A DNA stretch of 8,890 nt, taken from positions 1 through 8,890 of the forward strand of contig JAHDXX010000130.1 of assembly GCA_023384025.1 (NCBI GenBank). The letters run 5' to 3'. Below are positions 1 to 5,322 of this stretch, one piece after another. The notes beneath the pieces were generated by a model. It was not told where the DNA came from, made no database searches, and saw only the letters and a program-made list of their open reading frames with translations. The position numbers and the translations under genes were made by a program. The DNA comes from Sphingomonadaceae bacterium. GTDB taxonomy: Bacteria > Pseudomonadota > Alphaproteobacteria > Sphingomonadales > Sphingomonadaceae. Positions within the stretch are counted from its first letter, which is position 1. Every line of letters begins with the position of its first letter.

Positions 1-301
1 ATTCGATCACCGTGGGCACGCCGCAAAAGCCGTGTTCGGCCGCGGGCGCATTGGCCAGCACTGCATCGCGCTTGCCGCCGCCGGTCAGCGGGTCGGCATC
101 GACCAGGTCAGCGCGCAGGCGCAGGGTGTTGGGGATGACCGCGGTCATCGGCTCCACGCCGCTGGTGTCGACTTCGCCCAGCTGCTCGACCCATTCGAGA
201 ATGCCGTTGAGTTCGGGCGCCATGCGCTCCAGCTCCTCGTCGGTCATCCTGATGCGGGCGAGCGAAGCGATCTTCGCCACGGTAGCCTTGTCCACCGACA
301 T
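1..301 (-). CDS. gatC: Asp-tRNA(Asn)/Glu-tRNA(Gln) amidotransferase subunit C (GatC), stop codon cut by left edge
   Basis: GatC is the small subunit of the GatCAB amidotransferase, which converts mischarged Glu-tRNA(Gln) or Asp-tRNA(Asn) to the correct aminoacyl-tRNA in the cytoplasm; it helps assemble GatA with GatB. The translation gives 100 residues starting MSVDKATVAKIASLARIRMT, a typical GatC N-terminus, followed by an acidic helix with LNGILEWVEQLGEVDTSGVEP and ending GFCGVPTVIE, the usual C-terminal GatC motif. Only the first base (T) of the next codon is inside the window. GatC proteins are about 95-100 residues long, so that base is probably the first base of the stop codon. The start at 301 has an AAGGA Shine-Dalgarno site at 310-314, eight bases upstream. 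gatA would be expected next, beyond the left edge. Family assignment is secure. Confidence 0.95.
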   Translation of the reverse strand, partial: MSVDKATVAKIASLARIRMTDEELERMAPELNGILEWVEQLGEVDTSGVEPMTAVIPNTLRLRADLVDADPLTGGGKRDAVLANAPAAEHGFCGVPTVIE

Positions 302-309
302 GGCAGTGT

Positions 310-314
310 TCCTT
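310..314 (-). promoter_or_regulatory. Ribosome binding site of gatC
   Basis: AAGGA on the minus strand, eight bases before the ATG at 301. It supports that start for gatC. I saw no clear promoter in the 81-base gap between the FKBP gene and gatC, so gatC may be read through from upstream. Confidence 0.7.
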
Positions 315-336
315 GTGTGCAAAATTGGACCCGTGC

Positions 337-351
337 GGCGCTAGCAGCGCC
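337..351 (-). other. Small hairpin between the FKBP gene and gatC
   Basis: A perfect six-base-pair inverted repeat (GGCGCT / AGCGCC) with a three-base loop lies in the 81-base gap between the FKBP stop codon and gatC. On the minus strand the only T run is about 14 bases downstream of the stem, so it is not a standard intrinsic terminator. It could be a weak attenuator or an RNA processing or stability element. A hairpin this short can also arise by chance in GC-rich DNA. Confidence 0.35.
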
Positions 352-382
352 ACCGGCAGGCTTCAAGCAGAGCCGCGCAGGC

Positions 383-982
383 TTACTGCTGCGGGGGCAC
401 CGGCACAGGCACGGCACCCGGAGCGCCGGTCTGGCCGCCCGGTGCGCCACCTTGCCGTTCCTGCTGCATCTGCATGACCTGTTGCAGGGCCTGCAGGCGG
501 CGCTGGAAATCTTCCTCGCTCATGAACTCGATCAGCTCGACTTCGAAGGTGAGGTCGGCCCCCGGAGGGACGCTGGAGCCCGGCGGCGGCGAATCGCCGT
601 AGGCCTTGGCCGCAGGGATTTCGAGCGTGTACTTGCCGCCCTTCTGCATCTGCATCGCGCCTTCGCGGAACCCGGGGACGACATTGCCCATGAACAGCGG
701 GCTGCCTTCGGGGAAGAACCCTTCGACCGGGATCGGCGGGGGCGACCATTCGTCGAACACCGTGCCATCGGCCAGCTTGCCGGTGTACTTGACGAACAGC
801 ACGTCCTTCTCGCCCGGGTGGGCGCCGCTGCCGGCCTGCACCGTTTCAACCGAAACGCCCGCCGGGACCGCCGCCCAGGCAAGGCCCGCGCCAAACGCAA
901 CGGCAGCCGCCACCCCGAGCCAGAGCTTGGTCAGCGAGCCCTTCGCGATGGGCTGGAGCGGGACGCGGGTAATTTCGGCCAT
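383..982 (-). CDS. FKBP-type peptidyl-prolyl cis-trans isomerase, membrane-anchored or secreted
   Basis: This 199-residue protein should catalyse cis-trans isomerisation of X-Pro bonds, acting as a folding helper. It has a charged N-terminal segment, then one hydrophobic helix at about 19-38, which is an inner-membrane anchor or an uncleaved signal, so the FKBP domain (about 55-153) should be periplasmic. FKBP marks are Y66 in the KYTGKLADGTVFDEW stretch, VVPGF at 101-105 (VIPGW in classical members), AYG at 127-129, VPPG at 138-141 and the closing FEVELIEF strand. After the domain comes a Gln/Met/Glu-rich helix (about 154-177) and a Gly/Pro/Gln-rich tail, probably disordered. The ATG at 982 is preceded by AGGA nine bases upstream. 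It lies downstream of rpsU, beyond a terminator hairpin, and upstream of gatC. The fold is secure; its clients are unknown. Confidence 0.93.
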   Translation of the reverse strand: MAEITRVPLQPIAKGSLTKLWLGVAAAVAFGAGLAWAAVPAGVSVETVQAGSGAHPGEKDVLFVKYTGKLADGTVFDEWSPPPIPVEGFFPEGSPLFMGNVVPGFREGAMQMQKGGKYTLEIPAAKAYGDSPPPGSSVPPGADLTFEVELIEFMSEEDFQRRLQALQQVMQMQQERQGGAPGGQTGAPGAVPVPVPPQQ

Positions 983-1002
983 GGGCGCTTATCCTGACAT
1001 GC

Positions 1003-1031
1003 AAAAGGGCGCGGAAACTGTTCCGCGCCCT
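1003..1031 (-). terminator. Rho-independent terminator downstream of rpsU
   Basis: An uninterrupted stem of ten GC-rich pairs (1007-1016 with 1021-1030, plus an outer A-T pair) closes a four-base loop. On the minus strand the stem is followed at once by TTTT. It lies between rpsU and the FKBP gene and is oriented to end rpsU transcripts. The T run is short, so partial readthrough into the FKBP gene is possible. Confidence 0.8.
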
Positions 1032-1052
1032 GATGGCTTATCGCTGTGACGG

Positions 1053-1079
1053 GTTCAAGCGCCAATTCGGCACCTGAAC
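1053..1079 (-). other. rpsU 3' UTR hairpin with G-U pairs
   Basis: Four bases after the rpsU stop codon the minus-strand transcript can form an 11-base-pair stem (arms 1069-1079 and 1053-1063) with a GAAUU loop. Two of the pairs are G-U wobbles, so the stem is continuous only in RNA read from the minus strand; the plus-strand transcript would have two A-C mismatches. It sits about 22 bases before the terminator hairpin, giving rpsU a two-hairpin 3' UTR. It may stabilise the mRNA 3' end; this is inference. Confidence 0.55.
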
Positions 1080-1083
1080 GGGG

Positions 1084-1290
1084 TTACTTGACCCCGTCGC
1101 GTTCCATCCGCTTGCGCTCCATCTTGCGGGCGCGGCGCACGGCAGCGGCCTTTTCACGGGCGCGCTTCTCGCTCGGCTTTTCGAAGTGGCGACGCAGCTT
1201 CATTTCGCGATACACACCCTCGCGCTGCAGCTTCTTCTTGAGCGCGCGCAGGGCCTGGTCAACATTGTTTTCGCGAACGATGATCTGCAT
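1084..1290 (-). CDS. rpsU: 30S ribosomal protein S21
   Basis: S21 is a small basic protein of the 30S subunit, near the anti-Shine-Dalgarno end of 16S rRNA, and is involved in initiation on structured mRNAs. The 68 residues start MQIIVRENNVDQALRALKKK, the signature N-terminus of S21, and continue with REGVYREMKLRRHFEKPSEK and a very Lys/Arg-rich C-terminal helix. This matches the usual 65-75 residue length. A GTG at 1302 would add four residues, but it overlaps the GAGGTG Shine-Dalgarno site at 1300-1305, which is correctly spaced for the ATG at 1290, so I chose the ATG. The gene is divergent from crcB and followed by two hairpins, the second a terminator, so it is probably mainly monocistronic. 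Confidence 0.97.
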   Translation of the reverse strand: MQIIVRENNVDQALRALKKKLQREGVYREMKLRRHFEKPSEKRAREKAAAVRRARKMERKRMERDGVK

Positions 1291-1299
1291 AAAATCCAA

Positions 1300-1305
1300 C
1301 ACCTC
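1300..1305 (-). promoter_or_regulatory. Ribosome binding site that sets the rpsU start
   Basis: GAGGTG on the minus strand, nine bases before the ATG at 1290. It contains the competing upstream GTG, which excludes that codon as a sensible start. Confidence 0.75.
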
Positions 1306-1469
1306 ACAGCAAAGGCCCAGAGCCCGCAGGAGCGCGGGGGTGCGCCTTGGAATAGCAACGAAAATTGGGCCGAATCCTTGCCGGATCGGCTCGAACGAGG
1401 GCGCGCCTAGTCGAAATGGCTCCGCTTGGCAAGTCTTTGCGCGGCTTTCCAGCGCAGCGCAACATGGCT

Positions 1470-1474
1470 AAGGG
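1470..1474 (+). promoter_or_regulatory. Ribosome binding site of crcB
   Basis: AAGGG seven bases before the ATG at 1482. The other in-frame ATGs at 1365 and 1464 have no comparable site, so this decides the crcB start. Confidence 0.65.
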
Positions 1475-1481
1475 CGTGCCG

Positions 1482-1889
1482 ATGACCGCGCTTTCCCCGC
1501 TTGCCGCCACACTCAATGTCGCCCTTGGCGGGGCGGCAGGCGCTGTGTTGCGCTACCAGACCGGACGGGGCCTGACCCACTGGCTCGGCCCGCAGGCGGT
1601 ATCCGCGTTTCCGTGGGCGACGCTCACCGTAAACGTGGTCGGCAGCCTCGCGATGGGCCTGCTGGCCGGCTGGCTCGCGCGCCACGGACAGGGCGGCGAG
1701 AGCTGGCGCCTGCTGCTCGGTGTGGGCCTGCTCGGCGGGTTCACGACATTTTCCGCCTTCAGCCTCGAGATGATGCTGCTGGTCGAGCGCGGACAGGCGG
1801 CCACCGCAGTCACCTATGCGCTGATCTCGGTGTTGGCGGGGCTGGCCGCGCTTTACCTCGGCCTGGTCGCGATGCGGGTGACGGCATGA
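1482..1889 (+). CDS. crcB: Fluoride ion channel CrcB (Fluc family)
   Basis: CrcB forms a dual-topology dimer in the inner membrane that lets fluoride leave the cell, protecting enzymes such as enolase and pyrophosphatase. The 135-residue product has four hydrophobic segments (about 8-26, 43-64, 74-97, 105-130). Family motifs are GGAAGAVLRY at 16-25, TLTVNVVGSLAMG at 47-59 with the conserved Asn51, and GLLGGFTTFSAFSLE at 82-96 carrying the pore phenylalanines (F90, F93) and the Gly-Thr-Thr region near the central sodium site. In-frame starts at 1365 and 1464 would add 39 or 18 residues unlike any CrcB; the ATG at 1482 has a good ribosome binding site and gives the usual length. It is the first gene of a six-gene run and overlaps the next start by four bases (ATGA). 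A single full-length CrcB should work as a homodimer. Confidence 0.95.
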   Translation: MTALSPLAATLNVALGGAAGAVLRYQTGRGLTHWLGPQAVSAFPWATLTVNVVGSLAMGLLAGWLARHGQGGESWRLLLGVGLLGGFTTFSAFSLEMMLLVERGQAATAVTYALISVLAGLAALYLGLVAMRVTA

Positions 1890-3046
1890 CGCTTCGACAA
1901 GGCCAGGATGATCGGGCCGTCCGCCAGTTCACTGTCGCGCCCGATGATGACGGCATCCGCCTCGACCGCTGGTTCAAGCGCCACCTGCCGCAGGTCGGCT
2001 TCGCCACCGTGTCGCGCTGGGCGCGCACCGGGCAGGTCCGGGTCGACGGGGCGCGGGTCAAGCCGGAGGACCGGCTCGTCGCCGGGCAAGTGCTGCGCGT
2101 GCCCCCGGGCGGCGAGCAGGTTGACCGCCCTGTGCGCACCCGCCGTCCGCTGAGCGAAACCGACATCGAACAGGCCCGCGCCATGGTGCTGCGCGAAACG
2201 CCGAGCGCGATCGTGCTCAACAAGCCGCCCGGCCTCGCCACGCAGGGCGGCAGCGGCACCCACCGACACGTCGACGGGCTGCTCGATGCCTTCGTCGAAG
2301 GCGATGCACCGCGCCCGCGCCTCGTCCACCGGCTCGACAAGGATACCTCGGGCGTGCTGCTGATCGCGCGCACCCCGGGCAGCGCGGCGGCCTATTCCAA
2401 GCGGTTCGCCGGGCGCAGCGCGAAAAAGGTCTACTGGGCGCTGGTGGTCGGTGTGCCCGAAGTGCGCGAAGGCACCATCGATGCCCCGCTCGCGAAGCAG
2501 CCGGGCACCGGCGGCGAGAAGATGCATGTCGACCACGAAGGCGGCCAGCCGGCCAAGACCCGTTACCGCGTGGTCGACAAGGCCGGTACCCGCGCCGCCT
2601 GGGTCGAGCTCGAACCGCTGACCGGGCGCACCCACCAGCTGCGCGTACACCTGGCCGCTATGGGCCACCCGATTGTCGGCGATGGCAAGTACGGCGGGCA
2701 GGACGCATTCCTGACCGGCAGCATCAGCCGCAAGATGCACCTGCATGCGCGGCGGCTGGTGATTGGCGAACCGGGGGGCGGCATCCTCGATGTCACCGCA
2801 GAACTGCCCGAGCATTTTGCCGCAAGCCTCGAACAACTTGGCTTCAGCGAGAGCCAGAGCGATGCGGCTCCCTTGCGCGAAGTCGAAGTGCCCAAGTCGC
2901 GCGAGGAAAAGAAGCAGGCCGCGCGCGCCCACGCCAAGCAATTCCGCAAGGCGCGGAAGGGCGAGCGGCGCGGGCGGCGCAGCGCCGCAACCGCAAAGCC
3001 CAAGCCAAAGGGCACTCCAAAAGGTCCCGGCAAAGGCAGGCGCTGA
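1886..3046 (+). CDS. rluC: RluC-like 23S rRNA pseudouridine synthase (RluA family)
   Basis: This 386-residue enzyme should isomerise specific uridines in 23S rRNA to pseudouridine. An S4 RNA-binding domain occupies about 21-78 (IRLDRWFKRHLPQVGF, then the RTGQVRVDGARVKPEDRL region). The synthase domain follows at about 105-310, with NKPPGLATQGGSGT at 112-125, the catalytic motif HRLDKDTSG at 148-156 (D151 as the nucleophilic Asp), the LEPLTGRTHQLRVHLA stretch and KMHLHARRL near the end. The GGSG segment resembles RluC more than RluD, so U955/U2504/U2580 (E. coli numbering) are the likely targets; site specificity is inferred. A strongly basic tail (about 334-386), rich in Lys, Arg, Pro and Gly, lies beyond the catalytic domain. 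The start overlaps the crcB stop (ATGA), and its own TGA shares one base with the next ATG. Confidence 0.92.
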   Translation: MTLRQGQDDRAVRQFTVAPDDDGIRLDRWFKRHLPQVGFATVSRWARTGQVRVDGARVKPEDRLVAGQVLRVPPGGEQVDRPVRTRRPLSETDIEQARAMVLRETPSAIVLNKPPGLATQGGSGTHRHVDGLLDAFVEGDAPRPRLVHRLDKDTSGVLLIARTPGSAAAYSKRFAGRSAKKVYWALVVGVPEVREGTIDAPLAKQPGTGGEKMHVDHEGGQPAKTRYRVVDKAGTRAAWVELEPLTGRTHQLRVHLAAMGHPIVGDGKYGGQDAFLTGSISRKMHLHARRLVIGEPGGGILDVTAELPEHFAASLEQLGFSESQSDAAPLREVEVPKSREEKKQAARAHAKQFRKARKGERRGRRSAATAKPKPKGTPKGPGKGRR

Positions 3047-3645
3047 TGCATCCCAACCCGCTGTTCCGCCACGAAGACCGCGCACTGCTGGAAACCCTGC
3101 TCGACGAAATCGGCTTCGGGATGGTGTTCCTGACCACCCCGGACGGCCCGCGCGTCGCCCACACCCCGCTGCTTTCGACGGGCGACGGCGCTGTCCAGTT
3201 CCACCTCGCGCGGGGCAACGCCATGAGCAAGTGGCTCGACGGTGCGACCGCGCTGGTCACGATCAACGGGCCGGACGGCTATGTCAGCCCGCGCTGGTAT
3301 GCCGAACGCGGCACCGTACCGACCTGGGACTACGTCGCGCTGGAGCTGGAAGGCCGGGTCCGGCGGATGGACCAGGACGGGCTCGACGCCCTGCTCTATG
3401 CCCTGATCGAACGGCACGAGGCGCGCCTTGGCGGAGAACAGTGGTCGGGCGAGGAAACCCCGCCCGACATGTGGCGCAAGCTGCTGACGGGGATCATCGG
3501 GTTCGAACTCGAAATCCAGGCCTGGCGCCCGACGCTCAAGCTGTCGCAGAACAAGTCGGCTGAAGACCGCGCCCGCATTGCCGAGGGGCTGGAACAGGCC
3601 GGCTCCCCCGCGCTTGCGCAGCTGGTCCGGACACTGGCACCGTGA
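3046..3645 (+). CDS. PaiB-family FMN-binding split-barrel protein
   Basis: The 199 residues match the PaiB / FMN-binding 2 family along their whole length: MHPNPLFRHEDRALLETLLD at the start, VAHTPLL at 37-43, FHLARGNA at 52-59, YVSPRWYAERGTVPTWDYVALE at about 79-100 and IIGFELEIQAWRPTLKLSQNKS in the last third. The family has a split-barrel flavin-binding fold. Its namesake in Bacillus represses protease and sporulation genes, and databases often name members as FMN-binding negative transcriptional regulators. I see no DNA-binding domain here, so a flavin- or heme-linked role in this organism is equally possible. It starts in a TGATG junction with the pseudouridine synthase gene and ends in a GTGA overlap with the HAD gene, so it is probably translated by coupling. 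Family is secure, function is not. Confidence 0.9.
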   Translation: MHPNPLFRHEDRALLETLLDEIGFGMVFLTTPDGPRVAHTPLLSTGDGAVQFHLARGNAMSKWLDGATALVTINGPDGYVSPRWYAERGTVPTWDYVALELEGRVRRMDQDGLDALLYALIERHEARLGGEQWSGEETPPDMWRKLLTGIIGFELEIQAWRPTLKLSQNKSAEDRARIAEGLEQAGSPALAQLVRTLAP

Positions 3646-4295
3646 CCGTCAAGCTGGCCGTATTCGACTGCGATGGCACGCTCGTCGACGGGCAGGCGGC
3701 GGTGTGCGAGGCCATGGAAAGCGCGTTCGCCTTCGCCGGGCTGGCCAGCCCGCCGCGCCCGCTGATCCGCCGGATCGTCGGGCTGAGCCTGCCCCAGGCG
3801 GTGCGCCATCTCGCACCCGAGGCCGCCGAGGAGCAGCAGCGGCTGGTGGTCGAGGCGTACAAGGAAGCCTTCCGCACCGCGCGCACCAGTGGCACGCTGG
3901 AAGAGCCGCTGTTCGACGGGATCGCCGAACTGGTCGACCGGCTCGCAGCGCAAGGCTGGGCGCTGGGGGTTGCGACCGGCAAGTCCGACCGCGGGCTTGT
4001 CGCCTGCCTCACCGGGCACGGCCTCCTGGACCGGTTCGTCACCTTGCAGACCGCCGACCGTCACCCTTCCAAGCCGCACCCCGCAATGCTCGAAGCCGCG
4101 CTGTTCGAAGCCGGGGCGAGCGCGGCTCACGCGGTCATGATCGGCGATACCGTGTACGATATCGACATGGCGCGCGCTGCCGGAGTGCGCGCGATCGGCG
4201 TCGACTGGGGCTATCACACGCCAGAGGAACTGCTCGAATCCGGCGCAGAAGTGGTCGTCTCCACTGCCGCCCAACTGGGAGATTACCTCGCATGA
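3642..4295 (+). CDS. HAD-IA family hydrolase, phosphoglycolate phosphatase-like
   Basis: A 217-residue haloacid dehalogenase-type phosphatase with all four motifs. Motif I is DCDGTLVDG, with nucleophile D9 and general acid D11. Motif II is T112 in GVATGKSD. Motif III is K144 in SKPHP. Motif IV is IGDTVYDIDMA, with D169 and D173 binding magnesium. The helical cap is the type inserted between motifs I and II (about 17-85), as in the Gph/PGP group. The substrate cannot be read from the sequence; phosphoglycolate or another small phosphate ester is the family guess. The start is GTG at 3642, overlapping the PaiB-family stop (GTGA); it puts the motif I strand six residues from the N-terminus, as usual. 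Its stop overlaps the next start (ATGA). In alphaproteobacteria such a gene is often found beside RluC-like and ATP12 genes, as here. Confidence 0.92.
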   Translation: MTVKLAVFDCDGTLVDGQAAVCEAMESAFAFAGLASPPRPLIRRIVGLSLPQAVRHLAPEAAEEQQRLVVEAYKEAFRTARTSGTLEEPLFDGIAELVDRLAAQGWALGVATGKSDRGLVACLTGHGLLDRFVTLQTADRHPSKPHPAMLEAALFEAGASAAHAVMIGDTVYDIDMARAAGVRAIGVDWGYHTPEELLESGAEVVVSTAAQLGDYLA

Positions 4296-4501
4296 GCGAT
4301 GATCCGGCACAGGCGCGCTTCTTGGTGATCCAGCTCGTCCGCACCGTGGGCGTGGCGATGATCCTTGCCGGGATTGCAGTCACGCAAGGCGCACTCGACT
4401 GGCCGCAGCCGGTCGGCTTCGCGCTGATGGGGCTCGGCTTTTTCGAGACCTTCATCGCCCCGCGCCTGCTGGCGAAGAAATGGAAGAGCCCCGACGCATG
4501 A
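4292..4501 (+). CDS. Small two-helix membrane protein, function unknown
   Basis: I do not recognise this 69-residue protein. It starts at an ATG overlapping the HAD stop by four bases and ends at a TGA overlapping the ATP12-family start by four bases. That placement, and the lack of room for any other gene, are strong support for real coding. It has a polar N-terminus, a hydrophobic helix at about 11-31 (LVIQLVRTVGVAMILAGIAV), a short loop with DWPQP, a second helix at about 40-57 rich in Gly and Phe, and a basic end (LLAKKWKSPDA). This predicts a helical hairpin in the inner membrane with both ends in the cytoplasm by the positive-inside rule. Lying between a phosphatase and an ATP synthase assembly factor suggests a housekeeping role, but nothing in the sequence names one. 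Confidence 0.82.
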   Translation: MSDDPAQARFLVIQLVRTVGVAMILAGIAVTQGALDWPQPVGFALMGLGFFETFIAPRLLAKKWKSPDA

Positions 4502-5199
4502 AGCGGTTCTGGCGTGAAGTGACGGTCGAGAGTGCGGAGCACGGCTGGCGGGTGCTGCTCGACGGGAGGGCGATCCGTACCCCGCAAGGTGCGGCCCAGG
4601 TGGTCCCGACGCAGGCGCTGGCCGAAGCCATGGCGCAGGAATGGCGCGACCAGGGCGACGAGGTCGACCCGGCGCTGTTCCGGTTCCGCGACATGGCGGA
4701 CTACGCCATCGACGTCGCCGGGCCGGACCGGGCCACGCTGATCCGCGACCTGCTTGCTTACGCCGAAACCGACACGCTGTGTTATCGCGCCGATCCGGAC
4801 GAACCGCTCTACCGCTGCCAGCAGGATGAATGGGAACCGCTGCTTGCCGCCTTCGAGGCGCGCGAAGGCGTGCGGCTGGAACGGGTCAGCGGCGTGCTCC
4901 ACCGGGCCCAGCCGGAAACCACGCTGGCGCGCCTGCGCGAACGGCTGGAGGCGCTCGACCCGTTCGTGCTGGCAGGGGTGAATACCATGACCGCGCTCGC
5001 CGCCTCGCTGTGCGTGGCCCTGTCGGCTCTGGAGCCCGACGCCGATGTCGACGGGCTGTGGCGCGCGGCCAGCCTGGAAGAACTGTGGCAGGCCGAACTG
5101 TGGGGCGTGGACGAACAGGCCGAAGCCCGTCGCATCCGGCGAGGCAGCGATTTCAGGGCTGCTGCCGGTTTCGCACGGCTCGCCCGCTTGCCCGCCTGA
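4498..5199 (+). CDS. ATP12-family F1-ATPase assembly chaperone
   Basis: ATP12 proteins bind the F1 alpha subunit before it joins the alpha/beta hexamer. The family occurs in mitochondria and alphaproteobacteria. The 233-residue product starts MKRFWREV and has LLDGRAIRTPQG at 20-31, a QEWRDQG motif at 48-54 (AEWDAQ-like in relatives), DTLCYRA at 92-98, the WEPLL helix near 112 and the C-terminal ELWGVDEQAEARRIRRGSDF stretch. These are family hallmarks, and the length is close to the bacterial norm. An in-frame ATG at 4480 would add six residues, but the ATG at 4498 overlaps the preceding stop (ATGA) and begins at the conserved RFW, so I chose 4498. It is the last gene of the plus-strand run, followed by an inverted repeat pair before a convergent gene. 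No ATP synthase subunits lie in the window. Confidence 0.94.
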   Translation: MKRFWREVTVESAEHGWRVLLDGRAIRTPQGAAQVVPTQALAEAMAQEWRDQGDEVDPALFRFRDMADYAIDVAGPDRATLIRDLLAYAETDTLCYRADPDEPLYRCQQDEWEPLLAAFEAREGVRLERVSGVLHRAQPETTLARLRERLEALDPFVLAGVNTMTALAASLCVALSALEPDADVDGLWRAASLEELWQAELWGVDEQAEARRIRRGSDFRAAAGFARLARLPA

Positions 5200-5202
5200 C
5201 CC

Positions 5203-5300
5203 CGCTCGTCCTGAGCCTGTCGAAGGACTGTCCTTCTTTCAGGCGGCCATGCACCAACGCCAAAGAACAGGGCAGTGCTTCGACAGGCTCAGCACGAACG
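5203..5300. repeat. Inverted pair of REP-like palindromic repeats
   Basis: Two 31-base arms (5203-5233 and 5270-5300) are inverted copies differing at four positions and sharing the core CTGAGCCTGTCGAAG. Each arm also folds alone: GTCCT/AGGAC in the left (5208-5212 with 5224-5228) and GTGCT/AGCAC in the right (5275-5279 with 5291-5295). Two of the four arm differences are the middle bases of those stems and compensate each other. Pairing of the arms extends inward through TTCTTT (5234-5239) with AAAGAA (5262-5267), leaving a 22-base loop. The element fills the gap between two convergent genes. The layout is that of a REP doublet (REPIN or BIME type). I associate this core with dispersed repeats in sphingomonad genomes, from memory. 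It may act as a two-way terminator or mRNA 3' end protector, though no T run follows. Confidence 0.85.
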
Positions 5301-5322
5301 GATAACAGACTGATATGAAGGG

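Larger units (their letters stand above)
1291..1481. other. Divergent intergenic region between rpsU and crcB
   Basis: These 191 bases separate two divergently read genes and should carry the rpsU promoter and the promoter of the crcB operon. I could not find -35 and -10 boxes with acceptable spacing on either strand. The region holds a five-base-pair hairpin (1323-1327 with 1334-1338) in the rpsU leader. It also has an AT-richer patch around 1350-1366, a plausible place for the rpsU promoter. Open frames crossing the region resemble no protein I know. I did not see the conserved start of a fluoride (crcB) riboswitch. Confidence 0.5.

Noticed and set aside
315..366. Possible gatC promoter (TTGAAG with a 17-base spacer to TAGCGC on the minus strand)
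   Set aside because: The -10 candidate matches poorly and overlaps the small hairpin, so the match is likely chance.
32..997. A 321-codon open frame on the plus strand across the gatC and FKBP genes
   Set aside because: It lies antisense to two clear genes, has no recognisable domain and is rich in Arg, Ala, Gly and His, as expected for a shadow frame in GC-rich coding DNA.
1291..1481. Possible fluoride riboswitch upstream of crcB
   Set aside because: I looked for the conserved GGNGAUGG-type opening and the matching pseudoknot and saw neither. A covariance-model search for the crcB motif would settle it.
1365..1481. Longer CrcB starting at 1365 or 1464
   Set aside because: The added residues are charged and unlike any CrcB N-terminus, and neither start has a good ribosome binding site. 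The ATG at 1482 does.
1853..3085. A 410-codon open frame on the minus strand antisense to the pseudouridine synthase gene
   Set aside because: The sense strand encodes a full RluA-family enzyme with all motifs. The antisense product resembles no family and is a codon-bias shadow.
5203..5300. Terminal inverted repeats of a small transposon (MITE) or an att site
   Set aside because: The arms are too close together, no flanking target duplication was evident, no integrase or transposase is nearby, and each arm is itself palindromic, which fits a REP doublet better.
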